Below are positions 1 through 9,537 of a stretch of 40,028 nt of DNA, piece by piece. Numbering within the stretch: the first letter of the stretch is position 1; each line of letters opens with the position of its first letter. Below the pieces are notes generated by a model, which did not search any database, was not told the origin of the DNA, and worked only from the letters and a program-made list of their open reading frames with translations. The stretch lies in assembly GCA_945865725.1 (NCBI GenBank), contig CAMBEO010000018.1, positions 1 to 40,028 on the forward strand, written 5' to 3'. The position numbers and the translations under genes were made by a program. This DNA comes from Thermoflexus hugenholtzii JAD2. Its GTDB lineage: Bacteria > Chloroflexota > UBA11872 > UBA12225.

Positions 1-137
1 TGGCGATGGTCGCCCAGACGATGCTCCCGCATGCATTTGAGGAAGGTGGTGCGCCCGTCGGCATCGCCTCGATCGCCGGGTTCCTCGCGGCCTTCGTCTT
101 CACCGCGCAATCGCTTGCCACCGTCGCGGCTCATTAG
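1..137 (+). CDS. ZIP-family metal transporter, C-terminal end (partial)
   Basis: This is the last 44 codons of a gene that begins outside the window; the reading frame starts at base 3 and ends with TAG at 135-137. The peptide contains QTMLPHAFEEGG followed by the hydrophobic stretch GIASIAGFLAAFVFTA. That resembles the end of bacterial ZIP zinc/iron permeases, where a Pro-Glu/His-Ala segment and a Gly-Gly turn precede the last membrane helix. From family knowledge the protein would move divalent metal ions across the cytoplasmic membrane. Only the tail is visible, so another polytopic transporter cannot be excluded. A strong hairpin follows 27 bases after the stop. Confidence 0.5.
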   Translation, partial: AMVAQTMLPHAFEEGGAPVGIASIAGFLAAFVFTAQSLATVAAH

Positions 138-486
138 TTCAGAGCCGTCGCGCATCCAACATTGACGCCTGCGCCCCACTGGCGCAGGCGTCATGCCGCT
201 GACCGCAACCTGAAACCTGAACCGGCCGGAACACAATCTGGGACGGCGCGGTGCGACGGCGTCCCAGTTCAAACTAAATGACGGGGCCGTCAGGGTCCGT
301 GCCGGCCTGCGTGTATGCGCCCCTGCTGGCCACGGCACCCCGACGAGCGTGAGGGACGGATCAGGTGCCGTTCCTGCCTAGAGGGAGACGCTCCCAGTAC
401 GGCGAAACGATGGCCTCCCCGCGATAGGCCGTTGGGTATATCCTACCGCTGACACCGCGGCCATCGAGCCGCACGGAGGGACTTTT
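138..486 (+). other. Intergenic region before the ABC importer operon
   Basis: This 349-base gap holds the hairpin at 164-192, a short inverted repeat at 279-292 (TGACGG, 2 bases, CCGTCA) that could be an operator, and a possible -10 box TATATC at 437-442 without a convincing -35 box. A ribosome-binding site GGAGGG lies at 475-480. The segment around 405-420 (GAACGATGGCCTCCCC-like) recurs with small changes near 5067-5083, upstream of the first permease gene, so both may carry the same control site or be relics of one repeat. I see no gene here. Confidence 0.45.
164..192 (+). terminator. Perfect 12-bp hairpin, probable transcription terminator
   Basis: Arms GACGCCTGCGCC (164-175) and GGCGCAGGCGTC (181-192) are perfect complements around a 5-base loop. 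There is no U-run after it, as is common in high-GC bacteria. It lies directly behind the partial transporter gene. Confidence 0.7.
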
Positions 487-2568
487 ATGGATACGGGCAT
501 CGGATCGGCCATTCGTCGTCGCGACGTCGGTGCGATCGGGATCGGCGCGTTCGCCAGCCTTGTCGCCGGTGGCGAGGCAACGCTTGGGCAGCTGGGGTCC
601 GTCCCGGCCGCCGAGGCAAGTGCCGCCCTCCAGCAGGGCGCACTCGTCGGGATCCTCGAGGGACCGACGGTCATCACGGACGGGACCATCCCGGCCACCT
701 TCGGCGAAGCGCCCTCGCTCGCCGAGCTGGTGAAGTCGGGCGCGCTTCCTCCTGTCCAGCAGCGCCTGCCAAAGAACCCGATGGTGATCAAGCCCTTGCA
801 TTCGATCGGGAAGTACGGCGGCACGTGGCGCCGCGCGTTCACCGGTCCCGGCGATGGCGAGAACGGCAACCGGATCTGCTCCACGGACAAGCCCCTGTTC
901 TGGGACTACACCGGCACCAAGGTGATGCCGTGCCACGCCTCCGGGTACGACCTGTCCTCCGATGGCACGACCGTCACCTTGACGCTGCGTGAGGGCATGA
1001 AGTGGTCGGACGGCGCCCCATTTGGTGCCGACGACTACCTCTTCTGGTTCGAGCACATCTTCCAGAACAAGGAATTGATGCCTTCCCAGACGCCCGAGAT
1101 GTCGGTGAACGGCAAGCAGGGCAAGGTCCAGAAGGTCGATGACACCACCGTGCAGTGGGTCTTCCCCGAACCCTACCCGCTGTTCATCGACATCCTCGCC
1201 GGATCGACCGCCCTCGGGGCCGGGCAGGCGACGCGAGGTGACGAGCTCAACGGGTCATTCGCCCCGGCGCATTACTTGAAGAAGTTCCACCCCGGGTTCG
1301 TTGGCGCAGACGAGGCGACCCGCCTGGCCAAGGCGGCCGGCTACGACAACTGGGTGCTGCACATCAAGTTCCTGAACAGCTGGCGCCTGAACGTGGACCT
1401 GCCGGTCCTGACCCCGTGGAAGACGACGACCCCGATCAACACGCCGACGTGGGTGATCGAGCGGAACCCGTACTACTACGCGGTCGATACCGACGGAAAC
1501 CAGTTGCCCTACATCGACAAGATCGTGATGTCGCTCGCCGAAAACCTGGAAATCGCGAACCTTCGCGCGATCGCTGGCGAGATCGACAACCAGTCGCGCC
1601 ATATGGACATCTCGAAGATCCCGGTCTTCCTCGAGAACGCCACGCGCGGCAACTACCACATCCAGCTCGACCCGGGTTCGTACGGCAGCGACGCGACCTT
1701 CCACTTCAACCATTCGTTTGACGCGGACCCCGAAATCGTCAAGTGGTTCGGGAACGTCGACTTCCGGCGCGCGCTGTCGCTGGGTATCAATCGCGACCAG
1801 CTGAACGAGACCTTCTGGCTCGGCGTCGGCACGGTCGGCTCGCCGATCCCGGAAGACGCGTCACCCTTCTTCCCGGGTGCGGAGTGGCGGACCAAGTGGC
1901 ATGTCCACGATCCGAAGCAGGCGAACGAGCTCCTCGACAAGGCAGGCCTCACGAGGAAGGACGCGGACGGCTACCGGCTGCGGACGGATGGCAAGGGGCG
2001 CCTCCGGATTGAGGTGACGGCGGTCCTCGGAAGCTTCATCGACTTCGCACGGATTGGCGAGACCGTCACCCAGCAGTGGAAGGAGATCGGCATCCAGATC
2101 GACGTCCTCTCGCAGGAGCGGAGCTTGGCCTTCAACCGCGCCCTGGCGAACGAGACGCAGATCATGGTCTGGGCGAACGACGGCACGGAAAACCTGTTCC
2201 TCTTCCCCCGGCACGCGATCCCGGTCGATCCCGCCCAGTGCTTCATGGGCATCAACATCGCCAAGTGGTACGCCAGCGGGGGCAAGCAAGGTTCCGAGCC
2301 GACCGACCCGGCGATCAAGCGCGCCTTGGAGATCTTCCGGAGCGCGGCGTCCAAGTACGCGGACGAGCGCACGACGATGGTCCAGGAGATCTGGCGCCTC
2401 CTCGTCGATAACGTGATCTCGATCGGCACCGTCGGGCTTTCGCCGGCAGTCATGGGGATCCGCGTCGTGAAGAACTCGATGGCGAACGTGCCAGCGCGCC
2501 AGATGAATGCGCAGCACTGCCGGACACCTTGCACGTCGATGCCGACGACGTTCTACTACTCGTCGTAG
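487..2568 (+). CDS. ABC transporter substrate-binding protein, family 5 (peptide/oligosaccharide type)
   Basis: A 693-residue extracytoplasmic binding protein of the SBP_bac_5 (DppA/OppA) family. Family hallmarks are the early 'GGTWR' segment, the block around LREGMKWSDGAPFGADD (residues 160-180) and NPYYYAVDTDGNQLPYIDK near residue 327. The N-terminus has Arg-Arg-Arg-Asp before a hydrophobic stretch, which looks like a weak twin-arginine signal; there is no lipobox cysteine. The ATG is placed by GGAGGG six bases upstream. It is the first gene of an importer locus and has a close paralogue immediately downstream. The members bind peptides, nickel, or in several thermophiles and Chloroflexi sugars, so the ligand is open. 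Family assignment is firm. Confidence 0.93.
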   Translation: MDTGIGSAIRRRDVGAIGIGAFASLVAGGEATLGQLGSVPAAEASAALQQGALVGILEGPTVITDGTIPATFGEAPSLAELVKSGALPPVQQRLPKNPMVIKPLHSIGKYGGTWRRAFTGPGDGENGNRICSTDKPLFWDYTGTKVMPCHASGYDLSSDGTTVTLTLREGMKWSDGAPFGADDYLFWFEHIFQNKELMPSQTPEMSVNGKQGKVQKVDDTTVQWVFPEPYPLFIDILAGSTALGAGQATRGDELNGSFAPAHYLKKFHPGFVGADEATRLAKAAGYDNWVLHIKFLNSWRLNVDLPVLTPWKTTTPINTPTWVIERNPYYYAVDTDGNQLPYIDKIVMSLAENLEIANLRAIAGEIDNQSRHMDISKIPVFLENATRGNYHIQLDPGSYGSDATFHFNHSFDADPEIVKWFGNVDFRRALSLGINRDQLNETFWLGVGTVGSPIPEDASPFFPGAEWRTKWHVHDPKQANELLDKAGLTRKDADGYRLRTDGKGRLRIEVTAVLGSFIDFARIGETVTQQWKEIGIQIDVLSQERSLAFNRALANETQIMVWANDGTENLFLFPRHAIPVDPAQCFMGINIAKWYASGGKQGSEPTDPAIKRALEIFRSAASKYADERTTMVQEIWRLLVDNVISIGTVGLSPAVMGIRVVKNSMANVPARQMNAQHCRTPCTSMPTTFYYSS

Positions 2569-2579
2569 TCATCCTTTTC

Positions 2580-2608
2580 GCCCCTCCCCCGCTTGGCGGG
2601 TGAGGGGC
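2580..2608 (+). repeat. GC-rich hairpin between the two binding-protein genes
   Basis: A 13-base arm GCCCCTCCCCCGC pairs with GCGGGTGAGGGGC around a 3-base loop, with one mismatch. It resembles the dispersed hairpin family found throughout this window. It may terminate or attenuate the first binding-protein transcript, or stabilise its 3' end so that binding protein is made in excess. Confidence 0.6.
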
Positions 2609-2745
2609 AGGGGTTGGGGCCATCCTCCACCCCGGCATTTCCCGCCTCGCCACCCCGGCGGACACGAATGTCCGCCTGCCACATTGGCGTTGGAGAGGAA
2701 TGGCCCACATCGTTGCCGGCGATGGTTTCTCGGCACTGCAAGAGC

Positions 2746-2753
2746 GGGGGGAG
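2746..2753 (+). promoter_or_regulatory. Ribosome-binding site that fixes the start at 2760
   Basis: GGGGGGAG lies six bases before the ATG at 2760. An earlier in-frame ATG at 2700 has no such site and would put 20 polar residues ahead of the Tat signal, so 2760 is preferred. Confidence 0.65.
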
Positions 2754-2759
2754 TTTGAC

Positions 2760-4808
2760 ATGGACCAGGCGAGATTCGCGGGCGGGGTCGCCAGTCGTGC
2801 AGGAGGGTTCGGACGCCGCGCGGCGCTGAAGGCAACGGCAGGTCTTGCCATCTCGGCGGCGGCACTTGCGCGCGTTCCGTTCGCGGGCGCCCAGGTTGCC
2901 GGTGACCAGGTTCCGTTGGTCATCACCGACCCGAGCAGGGTCCCGACCGCCTTCAAGGAGGCGCCCGTGCTCGCGGCCCAGGTTGCGTCCGGGAAGCTGC
3001 CTGCCGTGACCGAGCGCATCGGCCAGGAACCGCTCGTCTTGCAGCCCACCCGCGAGGTCGGGCGCTACGGCGGGACGTGGCGCGCTGGCTTCACCGGGCC
3101 GGCGGACAACCAGAACATCCAGCGAATCAGCCACGACCACCTACTCTACTGGGATGCGAGCGTGACGGAGGTCGTGCCAAACGTCGCGAAGTCTTGGGAA
3201 GTGCGCGACGACGGCAAGACCATCGCCTTCACCTTGCGCCGGGGCATGCGTTGGTCTGATGGCGCGCCGTTTACCGCCGACGACATTGTCTTCTGGTACC
3301 AGGACATGTACCTGAACGACGAGTTGAACCCGAGCAAGGCCGCCTTCCTGGCGATCAACGGCAAGCAAGGAATCGTCGAGAAGATCGACGACGTCACCGT
3401 TGCGTTCAAGTTCGAGTCGGAGTACTACGGGTTCGTCGAGGAAGTCGCGTGCCTCGGGGCGGGCGGACATTTCACCAGCGGGCTCAACGCGATGGGCCTC
3501 TACGCGCCGGCCCACTACCTCAAGCAATTCCATCCGAAGTACACGTCTGCTGACGAGGTCGACAAGAAGGCCAAGGATGCGAAGTTCGACAACTGGGTCC
3601 TCCACTTCAAGAACCGCAACAACGCCCAGCTAAACGTCGACGTTCCCGTCGTGACGGCGTGGAAGATCACCAGCCCGATCAATACGCCGGTGCTGGCGCT
3701 CGAACGCAACCCCTACTACTGGGTGGTCGATACCAGCGGCAACCAGCTTCCCTACATCGACAAGATCCAGATGACGCTGGCCGAGAACCTCGAGGTGCTC
3801 AACCTCCGGGCGATCGCCGCCGAGTACGACTTCCAGGTTCGCCACATCGACCTTGCCAAGGTGCCCGTCTTCAAGGAGAACGAGGCTCGCGGGAACTACT
3901 CGGTCCGGTTCTGGCTGTGGCAGCACGGGACGGATGCCGGGTTCTTCATCAACCAGGACTTCAATGCCGATGCCGAGGTCAGGAAGTGGCTGACAAGCAA
4001 GGACTTCCGGAACGCCCTTTCGATGGGCATGGACCGTGACCAGTTGAACGAGGCGTTCTGGCTTGGGCTAGGCGATCCGGGCAACGCCGCGCCGGGACCT
4101 GGCTCCGCCTTCTACCTTGGGCCTGACAGCCGCCGGATCAATGCGGTCCTCGACGTCGCCAAGGCCAACGCCCTCCTCGACGCCGCCGGCCTGACCAAGC
4201 GTGACGCGCAGGGGTTCCGCGAGCGCCTCGACGGCAAGGGTCGCCTCCAGATCGAGGTGACGACCGTCGGTGCCGCCTTCGTGAACTGGACGGGCATCGC
4301 GCAGATGGTCTCCGAGCAGTGGGGCAAGAACCTCGGCATCAAGGCGGTCGTCACGGAAGTCGAGCGAAGCCTGATGACTACCCGGCTGGCGAACAACGAG
4401 TTGCAAATTCGGGTGTGGTCGAACGACGGCACCGACAACCCGTTCACCTACCCGTTCCACGGGCTCGCGTATTCCGATGCGAGTGCGATGGGACCGATGT
4501 CCGGCAAGTGGTGGCAGTCCGGCGGGAAGCTCGGGACCAAGCCGGAGGGCGACCTGTTGAAGCAGCTGGAACTGCTCAACGAGGGCAAGTCAAAGCCGGC
4601 CGACCAGCGGATCGCCTATGGGAAGCAAATCCTCCAGCTTCTGGTCGACAACAACTGGGTGATCGGGACCGTCGGCGTATCGCCCGCGCTGCTTGGCGTG
4701 GCGATCATCGGCAACAACTTCGGCAACGTGCCCGACCTCGTGACGGGAAGCACTCCCGGGCAGACGCCAGGCAACGCGCGACCCGAGCAGTTCTTCCTGA
4801 AGGCCTAG
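2760..4808 (+). CDS. Second ABC transporter substrate-binding protein, family 5
   Basis: A 682-residue paralogue of the preceding gene. A clear twin-arginine signal is present: GRRAALK at residues 18-24, then an Ala-rich hydrophobic stretch and a likely cleavage site after AGA at residue 44. The mature part repeats the same landmarks as its neighbour, for example LRRGMRWSDGAPFTADD and NPYYWVVDTSGNQLPYIDK, so the two arose by tandem duplication and have diverged well. Export folded through Tat and capture of a substrate for the permease/ATPase set at 5149-9531 is the expected role. Two binding proteins for one transporter suggest two related ligands. An alternative start at 2700 is possible but less likely. 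Confidence 0.93.
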   Translation: MDQARFAGGVASRAGGFGRRAALKATAGLAISAAALARVPFAGAQVAGDQVPLVITDPSRVPTAFKEAPVLAAQVASGKLPAVTERIGQEPLVLQPTREVGRYGGTWRAGFTGPADNQNIQRISHDHLLYWDASVTEVVPNVAKSWEVRDDGKTIAFTLRRGMRWSDGAPFTADDIVFWYQDMYLNDELNPSKAAFLAINGKQGIVEKIDDVTVAFKFESEYYGFVEEVACLGAGGHFTSGLNAMGLYAPAHYLKQFHPKYTSADEVDKKAKDAKFDNWVLHFKNRNNAQLNVDVPVVTAWKITSPINTPVLALERNPYYWVVDTSGNQLPYIDKIQMTLAENLEVLNLRAIAAEYDFQVRHIDLAKVPVFKENEARGNYSVRFWLWQHGTDAGFFINQDFNADAEVRKWLTSKDFRNALSMGMDRDQLNEAFWLGLGDPGNAAPGPGSAFYLGPDSRRINAVLDVAKANALLDAAGLTKRDAQGFRERLDGKGRLQIEVTTVGAAFVNWTGIAQMVSEQWGKNLGIKAVVTEVERSLMTTRLANNELQIRVWSNDGTDNPFTYPFHGLAYSDASAMGPMSGKWWQSGGKLGTKPEGDLLKQLELLNEGKSKPADQRIAYGKQILQLLVDNNWVIGTVGVSPALLGVAIIGNNFGNVPDLVTGSTPGQTPGNARPEQFFLKA

Positions 4809-4820
4809 CCTCGGCGGTAC

Positions 4821-4985
4821 TTCCCTCTCCCACCGCAGCGGGGGGAGGGGGCGCCGGTGGTGCCTCCCTCTCCCGCCGCAGCGGGGGAGGGATTGAGGGA
4901 GGGGGCGTCCTGCTTCCCTCTCCCGCCGTAGCGGGGGGAGGGGGCGGCGGTGGTTCCTCCCTCTCCCGCCGCTGCGGGGGAGGGA
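4821..4985. repeat. Array of four hairpin repeat units (type A)
   Basis: Four copies of a GC-rich hairpin start near 4823, 4867, 4917 and 4960, about 45-50 bases apart. Each has arms CCCTCTCCCGC and GCGGGGGAGGG around a 4-base loop such as CGCA, CGTA or CGCT; the central T:G pair would be a wobble in RNA. The linkers are also related (GGCGSCGGTGGT, ATTGAGGGAGGGGGCGTCC). Together with 4986-5148 this fills the 340-base gap between binding-protein and permease genes. I see no gene here: open frames through it are low-complexity Gly/Ser/Arg. Confidence 0.85.
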
Positions 4986-4997
4986 CCGCGTACGCGG
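4986..4997. repeat. 12-bp perfect palindrome CCGCGTACGCGG
   Basis: CCGCGTACGCGG is its own reverse complement and is followed by ATAACGATGG. The same palindrome followed by ATGACGATGG occurs at 33292-33303, again directly after hairpin repeats, so it is part of the repeat family rather than a chance site. Confidence 0.6.
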
Positions 4998-5148
4998 ATA
5001 ACGATGGAGGGGGCTATGGGGGCTGGGGGTTAGGCCGCGCGACCCCGACGAGGCCGATCGCGGAGAACGATGGCCTCCCCCGCTCCTTGTACCCTCCCCG
5101 TGGTTACCGGCGGTCCCAGTCCTCCCGAGGTCTGGAAGGGGCACTCCC

Positions 5149-6138
5149 ATGATGGCATTCCTCATACGACGGATCGTCCTCGCGCTCATCACGACGTTGG
5201 CCGTCTCGATGCTGTCCTTCCTGATCATCCAGTTGCCGCCCGGCGATTACATCACGTCGTACATCGCCGCCCAGTCAGCGTCCGGTTCCGTCGTGTCCGA
5301 GGAGGAGGCCCAAAACCTTCGCAAGCTCTACGGTCTCGACCAGCCGCATTACGTCCAGTACTTCCGGTGGCTCGGCCAGGTCGTCCAGGGCAACTTTGGC
5401 CAGTCGATGGAATGGCGTCGCCCCGTCGGCGAGGTAATCGGCGACCGCCTCGGGTTGACGATGATCGTCAGCCTGGCCGCGCTGGTGTTCACGTGGCTGC
5501 TCGCGCTCCCCATCGGGATCTACTCGGCAGTCAGGCAATACTCGATCGGCGACTACATCGTCACCTTCATCGGATTTATCGGTTTGGCCGTGCCGGGATT
5601 CATGATCGCACTCCTCATTTTATATTTCGGCTTCAAGTACTTCAACCTGAACGTGGGTGGCCTGTTCTCGCTGGAGTACGCGCAGGCACCATGGTCGCTC
5701 GGCAAGGCATGGGACCTCGCCAAGCACCTGCCGATCCCCGCGCTCATCCTGGGCCTCTCCGGCATGGCACAGGGCATACGGATCATGCGGGCGAACCTGC
5801 TCGATGAACTGCGCAAGCCCTACGTGATGACCGCCCGTGCCCGGGGTCTGCACCCGGCTTGGGTCGTCTTGAAATACCCGGTGCGCGTCGCGTTGAACCC
5901 GTTCGCGAGCACGATCGGGTACACGTTGCCGTACATCGTGTCGGGCAGCATCATCGTCAGCCTGGTGCTCAGCCTGCCGACGGTCGGGCCGGTGCTGTTG
6001 AAGGCCCTCGTCGCGCAAGACATGTTCCTGGCCGGCACGATCGTCCTCCTGCTCGGCTGCCTGACCGTCGTCGGGACCCTCCTGTCGGACATCATCCTCG
6101 TCCTCATCGACCCGCGCATCCGCCTGGAGGGCAAGTGA
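5149..6138 (+). CDS. ABC transporter permease, DppB/OppB type
   Basis: A 329-residue inner-membrane permease with six predicted helices. It starts with the typical single helix after FLIRRIVLALITT, followed by a periplasmic loop (residues about 30-105). The cytoplasmic EAA-type loop is at roughly 205-235 (LLDELRKPYVMTARARG), which docks onto the ATPases. The start ATG at 5149 has GGAAGGGG seven bases upstream; a second ATG follows at once. Its stop codon overlaps the start of the next gene by one base (TGATG), indicating coupled translation. It forms the translocation path with the next gene. Confidence 0.95.
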   Translation: MMAFLIRRIVLALITTLAVSMLSFLIIQLPPGDYITSYIAAQSASGSVVSEEEAQNLRKLYGLDQPHYVQYFRWLGQVVQGNFGQSMEWRRPVGEVIGDRLGLTMIVSLAALVFTWLLALPIGIYSAVRQYSIGDYIVTFIGFIGLAVPGFMIALLILYFGFKYFNLNVGGLFSLEYAQAPWSLGKAWDLAKHLPIPALILGLSGMAQGIRIMRANLLDELRKPYVMTARARGLHPAWVVLKYPVRVALNPFASTIGYTLPYIVSGSIIVSLVLSLPTVGPVLLKALVAQDMFLAGTIVLLLGCLTVVGTLLSDIILVLIDPRIRLEGK

Positions 6139-7415
6139 TGGCCGTGACCGCGCCCGCCGGCGTCACCCTCGCCCCGCAAGCGAAGGGCGCCGACACGGAG
6201 GAGCGCCTGTCGGTCGCCACGCAGTGGCAGCTGATGTGGTGGCGGTTCCGGAAGCACCACCTCGCCATGGTCGGCGGCGTGGTCGTCATCGCCTTCTACC
6301 TCATCGTGATCTTCGCGGACTTCCTCGCCTACGCCGAACCGGACGCGTCGGACGCGAACCGCGGATACACGCCCCCGCAGGTGATCAACTGGACGTTGGA
6401 CGGAAAGTTTGCGCCGCACGTGTACTACCTTCGCGGCGAACGTGACGCGAAGACGTTGAAGCGCGTCTACACCGAGGACACGAAAATCCGCATCCCGATC
6501 GAGTTCTTCGGTCGGGGCTACAAGTACCGGCTGCTCGGCTTGTTCGAGACCGACCGCCACCTGCTTGGCGTCGGGGAACCGATACTGGCACCGGGAGCGA
6601 GCCTTGCGCCGGTGCAGTCATCAGGTGCGACGCTGGCCGCCCAGCTCGGACTCAAGCTTCCGGTGACGACGACCGCCGCCGCGGTGGCCCCCGCAGCGCC
6701 GATCAAGATCACTCCCGAGAATTCGCTGTTCCTCATTGGCACGGACCAGCAGGGGCGCGACATGTGGAGCCGCACGATCATTGCGACCCGCATCAGCCTG
6801 ACGATCGGCCTCGTCGGGGTCGCGCTCAGCCTGGTCCTCGGGGTCGTCTTCGGCAGCATCTCGGGGTTCTACGGCGGGATGATCGACACCGTCATCCAGC
6901 GCGTGATCGAGATCCTCCGGAGCATCCCCACCATCCCCCTCTGGATGGGCCTCGCGGCGTCCATCCCGCGAGAATGGTCGGTCGAGCAGGTGTACTTCGT
7001 GATCACGCTGATCATCAGCCTGATCGGTTGGACCGAGCTTGCGCGCGTCGTCCGCGGGCGCTTCCTCTCCCTGCGTGAGGAGGACTTCGTGACCGCAGCC
7101 GACTTGATCGGCTGCAGCCGCGCCCGCATCATCTTCGTGCACATGGTGCCCCTGATCCTGAGCCACATCATCGCCGCGACGTCCCTGGCGCTGCCCGCGA
7201 TGATCGTCTCGGAGACGAGCCTGAGCTTCCTTGGCCTCGGGATGCGCCCGCCGGCCATCAGCTGGGGCGTCCTCCTGCAGCAGGCCCAAAACGTGCAGAC
7301 AGTCGCGCTCTCCCCATGGCTGCTCTATCCCGCGGTCCCGGTCATCATCGTGATCTTGGCCTTCAACTTTCTCGGTGACGGCCTGCGAGACGCGGCCGAC
7401 CCGTACGGGGTATGA
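6138..7415 (+). CDS. ABC transporter permease, DppC/OppC type, with enlarged outer loop
   Basis: A 425-residue permease partner. The OppC-type N-terminus (WQLMWWRFRKHHLAMVGG) leads into the first helix. A loop of about 130 residues then lies outside the membrane before the core helices (from LIGTDQQGRDMWSR near residue 195). The EAA loop is near 305-330 (LREEDFVTAADLIGCSRAR). DppC proteins are usually about 290-310 residues, so this one is long because of that loop, a form often seen with large family-5 binding proteins. The start overlaps the previous stop by one base, and its own stop overlaps the next gene by four bases (ATGA). Confidence 0.95.
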   Translation: MAVTAPAGVTLAPQAKGADTEERLSVATQWQLMWWRFRKHHLAMVGGVVVIAFYLIVIFADFLAYAEPDASDANRGYTPPQVINWTLDGKFAPHVYYLRGERDAKTLKRVYTEDTKIRIPIEFFGRGYKYRLLGLFETDRHLLGVGEPILAPGASLAPVQSSGATLAAQLGLKLPVTTTAAAVAPAAPIKITPENSLFLIGTDQQGRDMWSRTIIATRISLTIGLVGVALSLVLGVVFGSISGFYGGMIDTVIQRVIEILRSIPTIPLWMGLAASIPREWSVEQVYFVITLIISLIGWTELARVVRGRFLSLREEDFVTAADLIGCSRARIIFVHMVPLILSHIIAATSLALPAMIVSETSLSFLGLGMRPPAISWGVLLQQAQNVQTVALSPWLLYPAVPVIIVILAFNFLGDGLRDAADPYGV

Positions 7416-8497
7416 CGCGAATGGTCGCCGAAGACGTTGCCCGGACTGGAAGCGGCCCCGCGCCGCTGCTGACGGTACGGGACCTGTGTACCTGGTACTT
7501 CTCGAACGAGGGCGTCGTCCACGCCGTCGATGGCGTGAACTTTGACGTGCATGCGGGACGGACGCTCGGGATCGTCGGCGAGAGTGGGTGCGGGAAGTCC
7601 GTCACCGCCCGGTCGATCCTCCGGATCGTCGAGAAGCCCGGACGGATCGTTCGCGGCAGCATTCACCTCCACCCGCCAGCCGGTCAGGGCGAGCCGCGAG
7701 ACCTCGTCCAATTGCGCGAGGACGGGCCGGAGATGCGCGCGATCCAGGGCGGCGACATCGCGCTCGTCTTCCAGGAGCCGATGACCAGCTTCAGCCCGGT
7801 GCATACCGTCGGCAACCAGATCATCGAGACCATCCGGCTGCACGATCGGTCAATGACCAAGGCCCTCGCCCGAGACCGGGCCATCGAGATGTTGCAGATG
7901 GTGGGCATCCCGCGGGCGGAGCGCCGGGTCGACGAGTTCGCGTACCAGCTGTCCGGGGGCCTCAGGCAGCGCGCCATGATCGCCCTCGCACTGGCGTGCA
8001 ACCCCCGCCTGCTCATCGCCGACGAGCCGACGACCGCCCTCGACGTCACGACGCAGGCACAAATCCTCGAACTCCTCAAGCGGCTCCAGGCCGAACGGGG
8101 CATGGCGATCATGCTCATCACGCACAACCTCGGGGTCATCGCGGAGATGGCCGACGACGTCGCGGTGATGTACCTCGGGCGAGTCGTCGAGCACGCCCCG
8201 GTGCGGGAGCTCTTCCGGTCGCCACAGCACCCGTACACCCGTGCCCTCCTCCGGAGCATCCCGTCGCTGCACGTGCCACCGCGCCAGGCGCTCGCGACGA
8301 TCGAGGGCACGGTGCCTCATCCCCTCAACCGGCCATCGGGCTGCCCGTTCCATCCCCGATGCGAGGTCGCCATCGCTGGCACGTGCGAGTCTCACGTACC
8401 TGACCTCTTGCCGATCGGGACGGGACCAGCCCCGGCGCTCGTCAGCTGCTTCCTGCACCACCCGTTCGGCGACGGCGCGCGCCAGGAGACCAACTGA
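7412..8497 (+). CDS. ABC transporter ATP-binding protein, DppD/OppD type
   Basis: A 361-residue ATPase. Walker A GESGCGKS is at residues 56-63, the ABC signature LSGGLRQR at 180-187 and Walker B with LLIADEP at 200-206. The C-terminal oligopeptide-transporter extension carries CPFHPRC, a cysteine motif of this subfamily often linked with an iron-sulfur site. It would power import together with the next gene as a heterodimer. The signature has Leu where Gln is commoner (SGGLRQR instead of SGGQRQR). The four-base overlap with the upstream gene and one-base overlap downstream indicate one transcript. Confidence 0.95.
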   Translation: MTRMVAEDVARTGSGPAPLLTVRDLCTWYFSNEGVVHAVDGVNFDVHAGRTLGIVGESGCGKSVTARSILRIVEKPGRIVRGSIHLHPPAGQGEPRDLVQLREDGPEMRAIQGGDIALVFQEPMTSFSPVHTVGNQIIETIRLHDRSMTKALARDRAIEMLQMVGIPRAERRVDEFAYQLSGGLRQRAMIALALACNPRLLIADEPTTALDVTTQAQILELLKRLQAERGMAIMLITHNLGVIAEMADDVAVMYLGRVVEHAPVRELFRSPQHPYTRALLRSIPSLHVPPRQALATIEGTVPHPLNRPSGCPFHPRCEVAIAGTCESHVPDLLPIGTGPAPALVSCFLHHPFGDGARQETN

Positions 8498-9531
8498 TGG
8501 CCGAGGATCCCGCCGCCCCGGTGCTCCTCGACGTGGCCGGTCTGAAGAAGTACTTCCCGATCCGGCAAGGCCTGTTCCGTCGGGTCGTCGGGCACGTCAA
8601 GGCGGTAGACGACGTCTCGTTCTTCGTGCGAAAACGGGAGACCCTTGCCCTCGTCGGCGAGTCGGGTTGCGGGAAGACGACGACCGCCCGCGCGATCCTC
8701 CGGGCGGCCGAACCAACCGCCGGCACGGTGAAGTTCCTCACCCGGTCCGGCTCGGTGGTGGACGTCACGTCGGAGCCACGAGCATCTCTCCGGCCGTTGC
8801 GTCGCGAGATGCAGCTGATCTTCCAGGACCCGTGGTCATCGCTCAACCCGCGCATGACGCTGCTTGACCTGATCGGGGAGCCGTTGCTCGTCCACGGGAT
8901 GCGGAGCGCCTCGGAGCGGCAGGGCCAGGTCGAGGCGCTCCTGAAGCGGGTCGGGTTGCGCCCGGAGTACATGGGACGCTACCCGCATGCATTCTCCGGC
9001 GGGCAGCGCCAGCGCATCGGGATCGCGCGCGCCCTCGCGTTGCGCCCGAGCCTTCTTGTGGCGGACGAGCCGGTCAGTGCCCTCGACGTGAGCGTCCAGG
9101 CGCAGATCCTGAACCTCCTCCTGGAGCTGCAGTTGGAGTTTGGCCTGACGTACCTCTTCGTCTCCCACGACCTCGCGGTCGTGAAACACCTGTCCGACCG
9201 GGTCGCGGTCATGTACGCGGGGCGCATCGTCGAGATCGGGCAGGCGGATCGCGTGTTTTCGGCGCCGCGCCATCCGTACACGGAGGCGCTCCTATCGGCC
9301 GTCCCGGAACCGAACCCGGAGTGGAAGACGCGTCGGATCGTGCTGGAAGGTGACGTGCCGGATCCCGCACATCTCCCGACCGGGTGCGCGTTCCACCCGC
9401 GATGCCGGTACGCCATCGACCGTTGCCGGACAGAGGAGGTGCCCCTCGCCGCGGACGCGTCGGGTCATCTGGCGCGCTGCATCCGGGCGGACGAGTTGAC
9501 GTTGGCCGGGGTGGCAACTCCCGTGGTCTGA
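8497..9531 (+). CDS. ABC transporter ATP-binding protein, DppF/OppF type
   Basis: The second ATPase of the importer, 344 residues. Walker A GESGCGKT is at residues 54-61, the signature FSGGQRQR starts at 166 and Walker B LLVADEP is at 186-192. The C-terminus again carries a Cys-containing extension ([14 protein letters not shown]). It is the last gene of the locus and ends just before a repeat block and a hairpin that faces the oppositely oriented DapA-family gene. Confidence 0.95.
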   Translation: MAEDPAAPVLLDVAGLKKYFPIRQGLFRRVVGHVKAVDDVSFFVRKRETLALVGESGCGKTTTARAILRAAEPTAGTVKFLTRSGSVVDVTSEPRASLRPLRREMQLIFQDPWSSLNPRMTLLDLIGEPLLVHGMRSASERQGQVEALLKRVGLRPEYMGRYPHAFSGGQRQRIGIARALALRPSLLVADEPVSALDVSVQAQILNLLLELQLEFGLTYLFVSHDLAVVKHLSDRVAVMYAGRIVEIGQADRVFSAPRHPYTEALLSAVPEPNPEWKTRRIVLEGDVPDPAHLPTGCAFHPRCRYAIDRCRTEEVPLAADASGHLARCIRADELTLAGVATPVV

Positions 9532-9537
9532 CCGGCG

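Noticed and set aside
4821-4985. Four evenly spaced repeats resembling a small CRISPR array
   Set aside because: The sequences between the repeats are themselves related and not unique spacers, the repeats are hairpins found across the window, and no cas genes are present.
4319-5152. 277-codon + strand frame running from the second binding protein into the repeat array
   Set aside because: It is the shifted frame of the binding-protein gene plus repeat translation.
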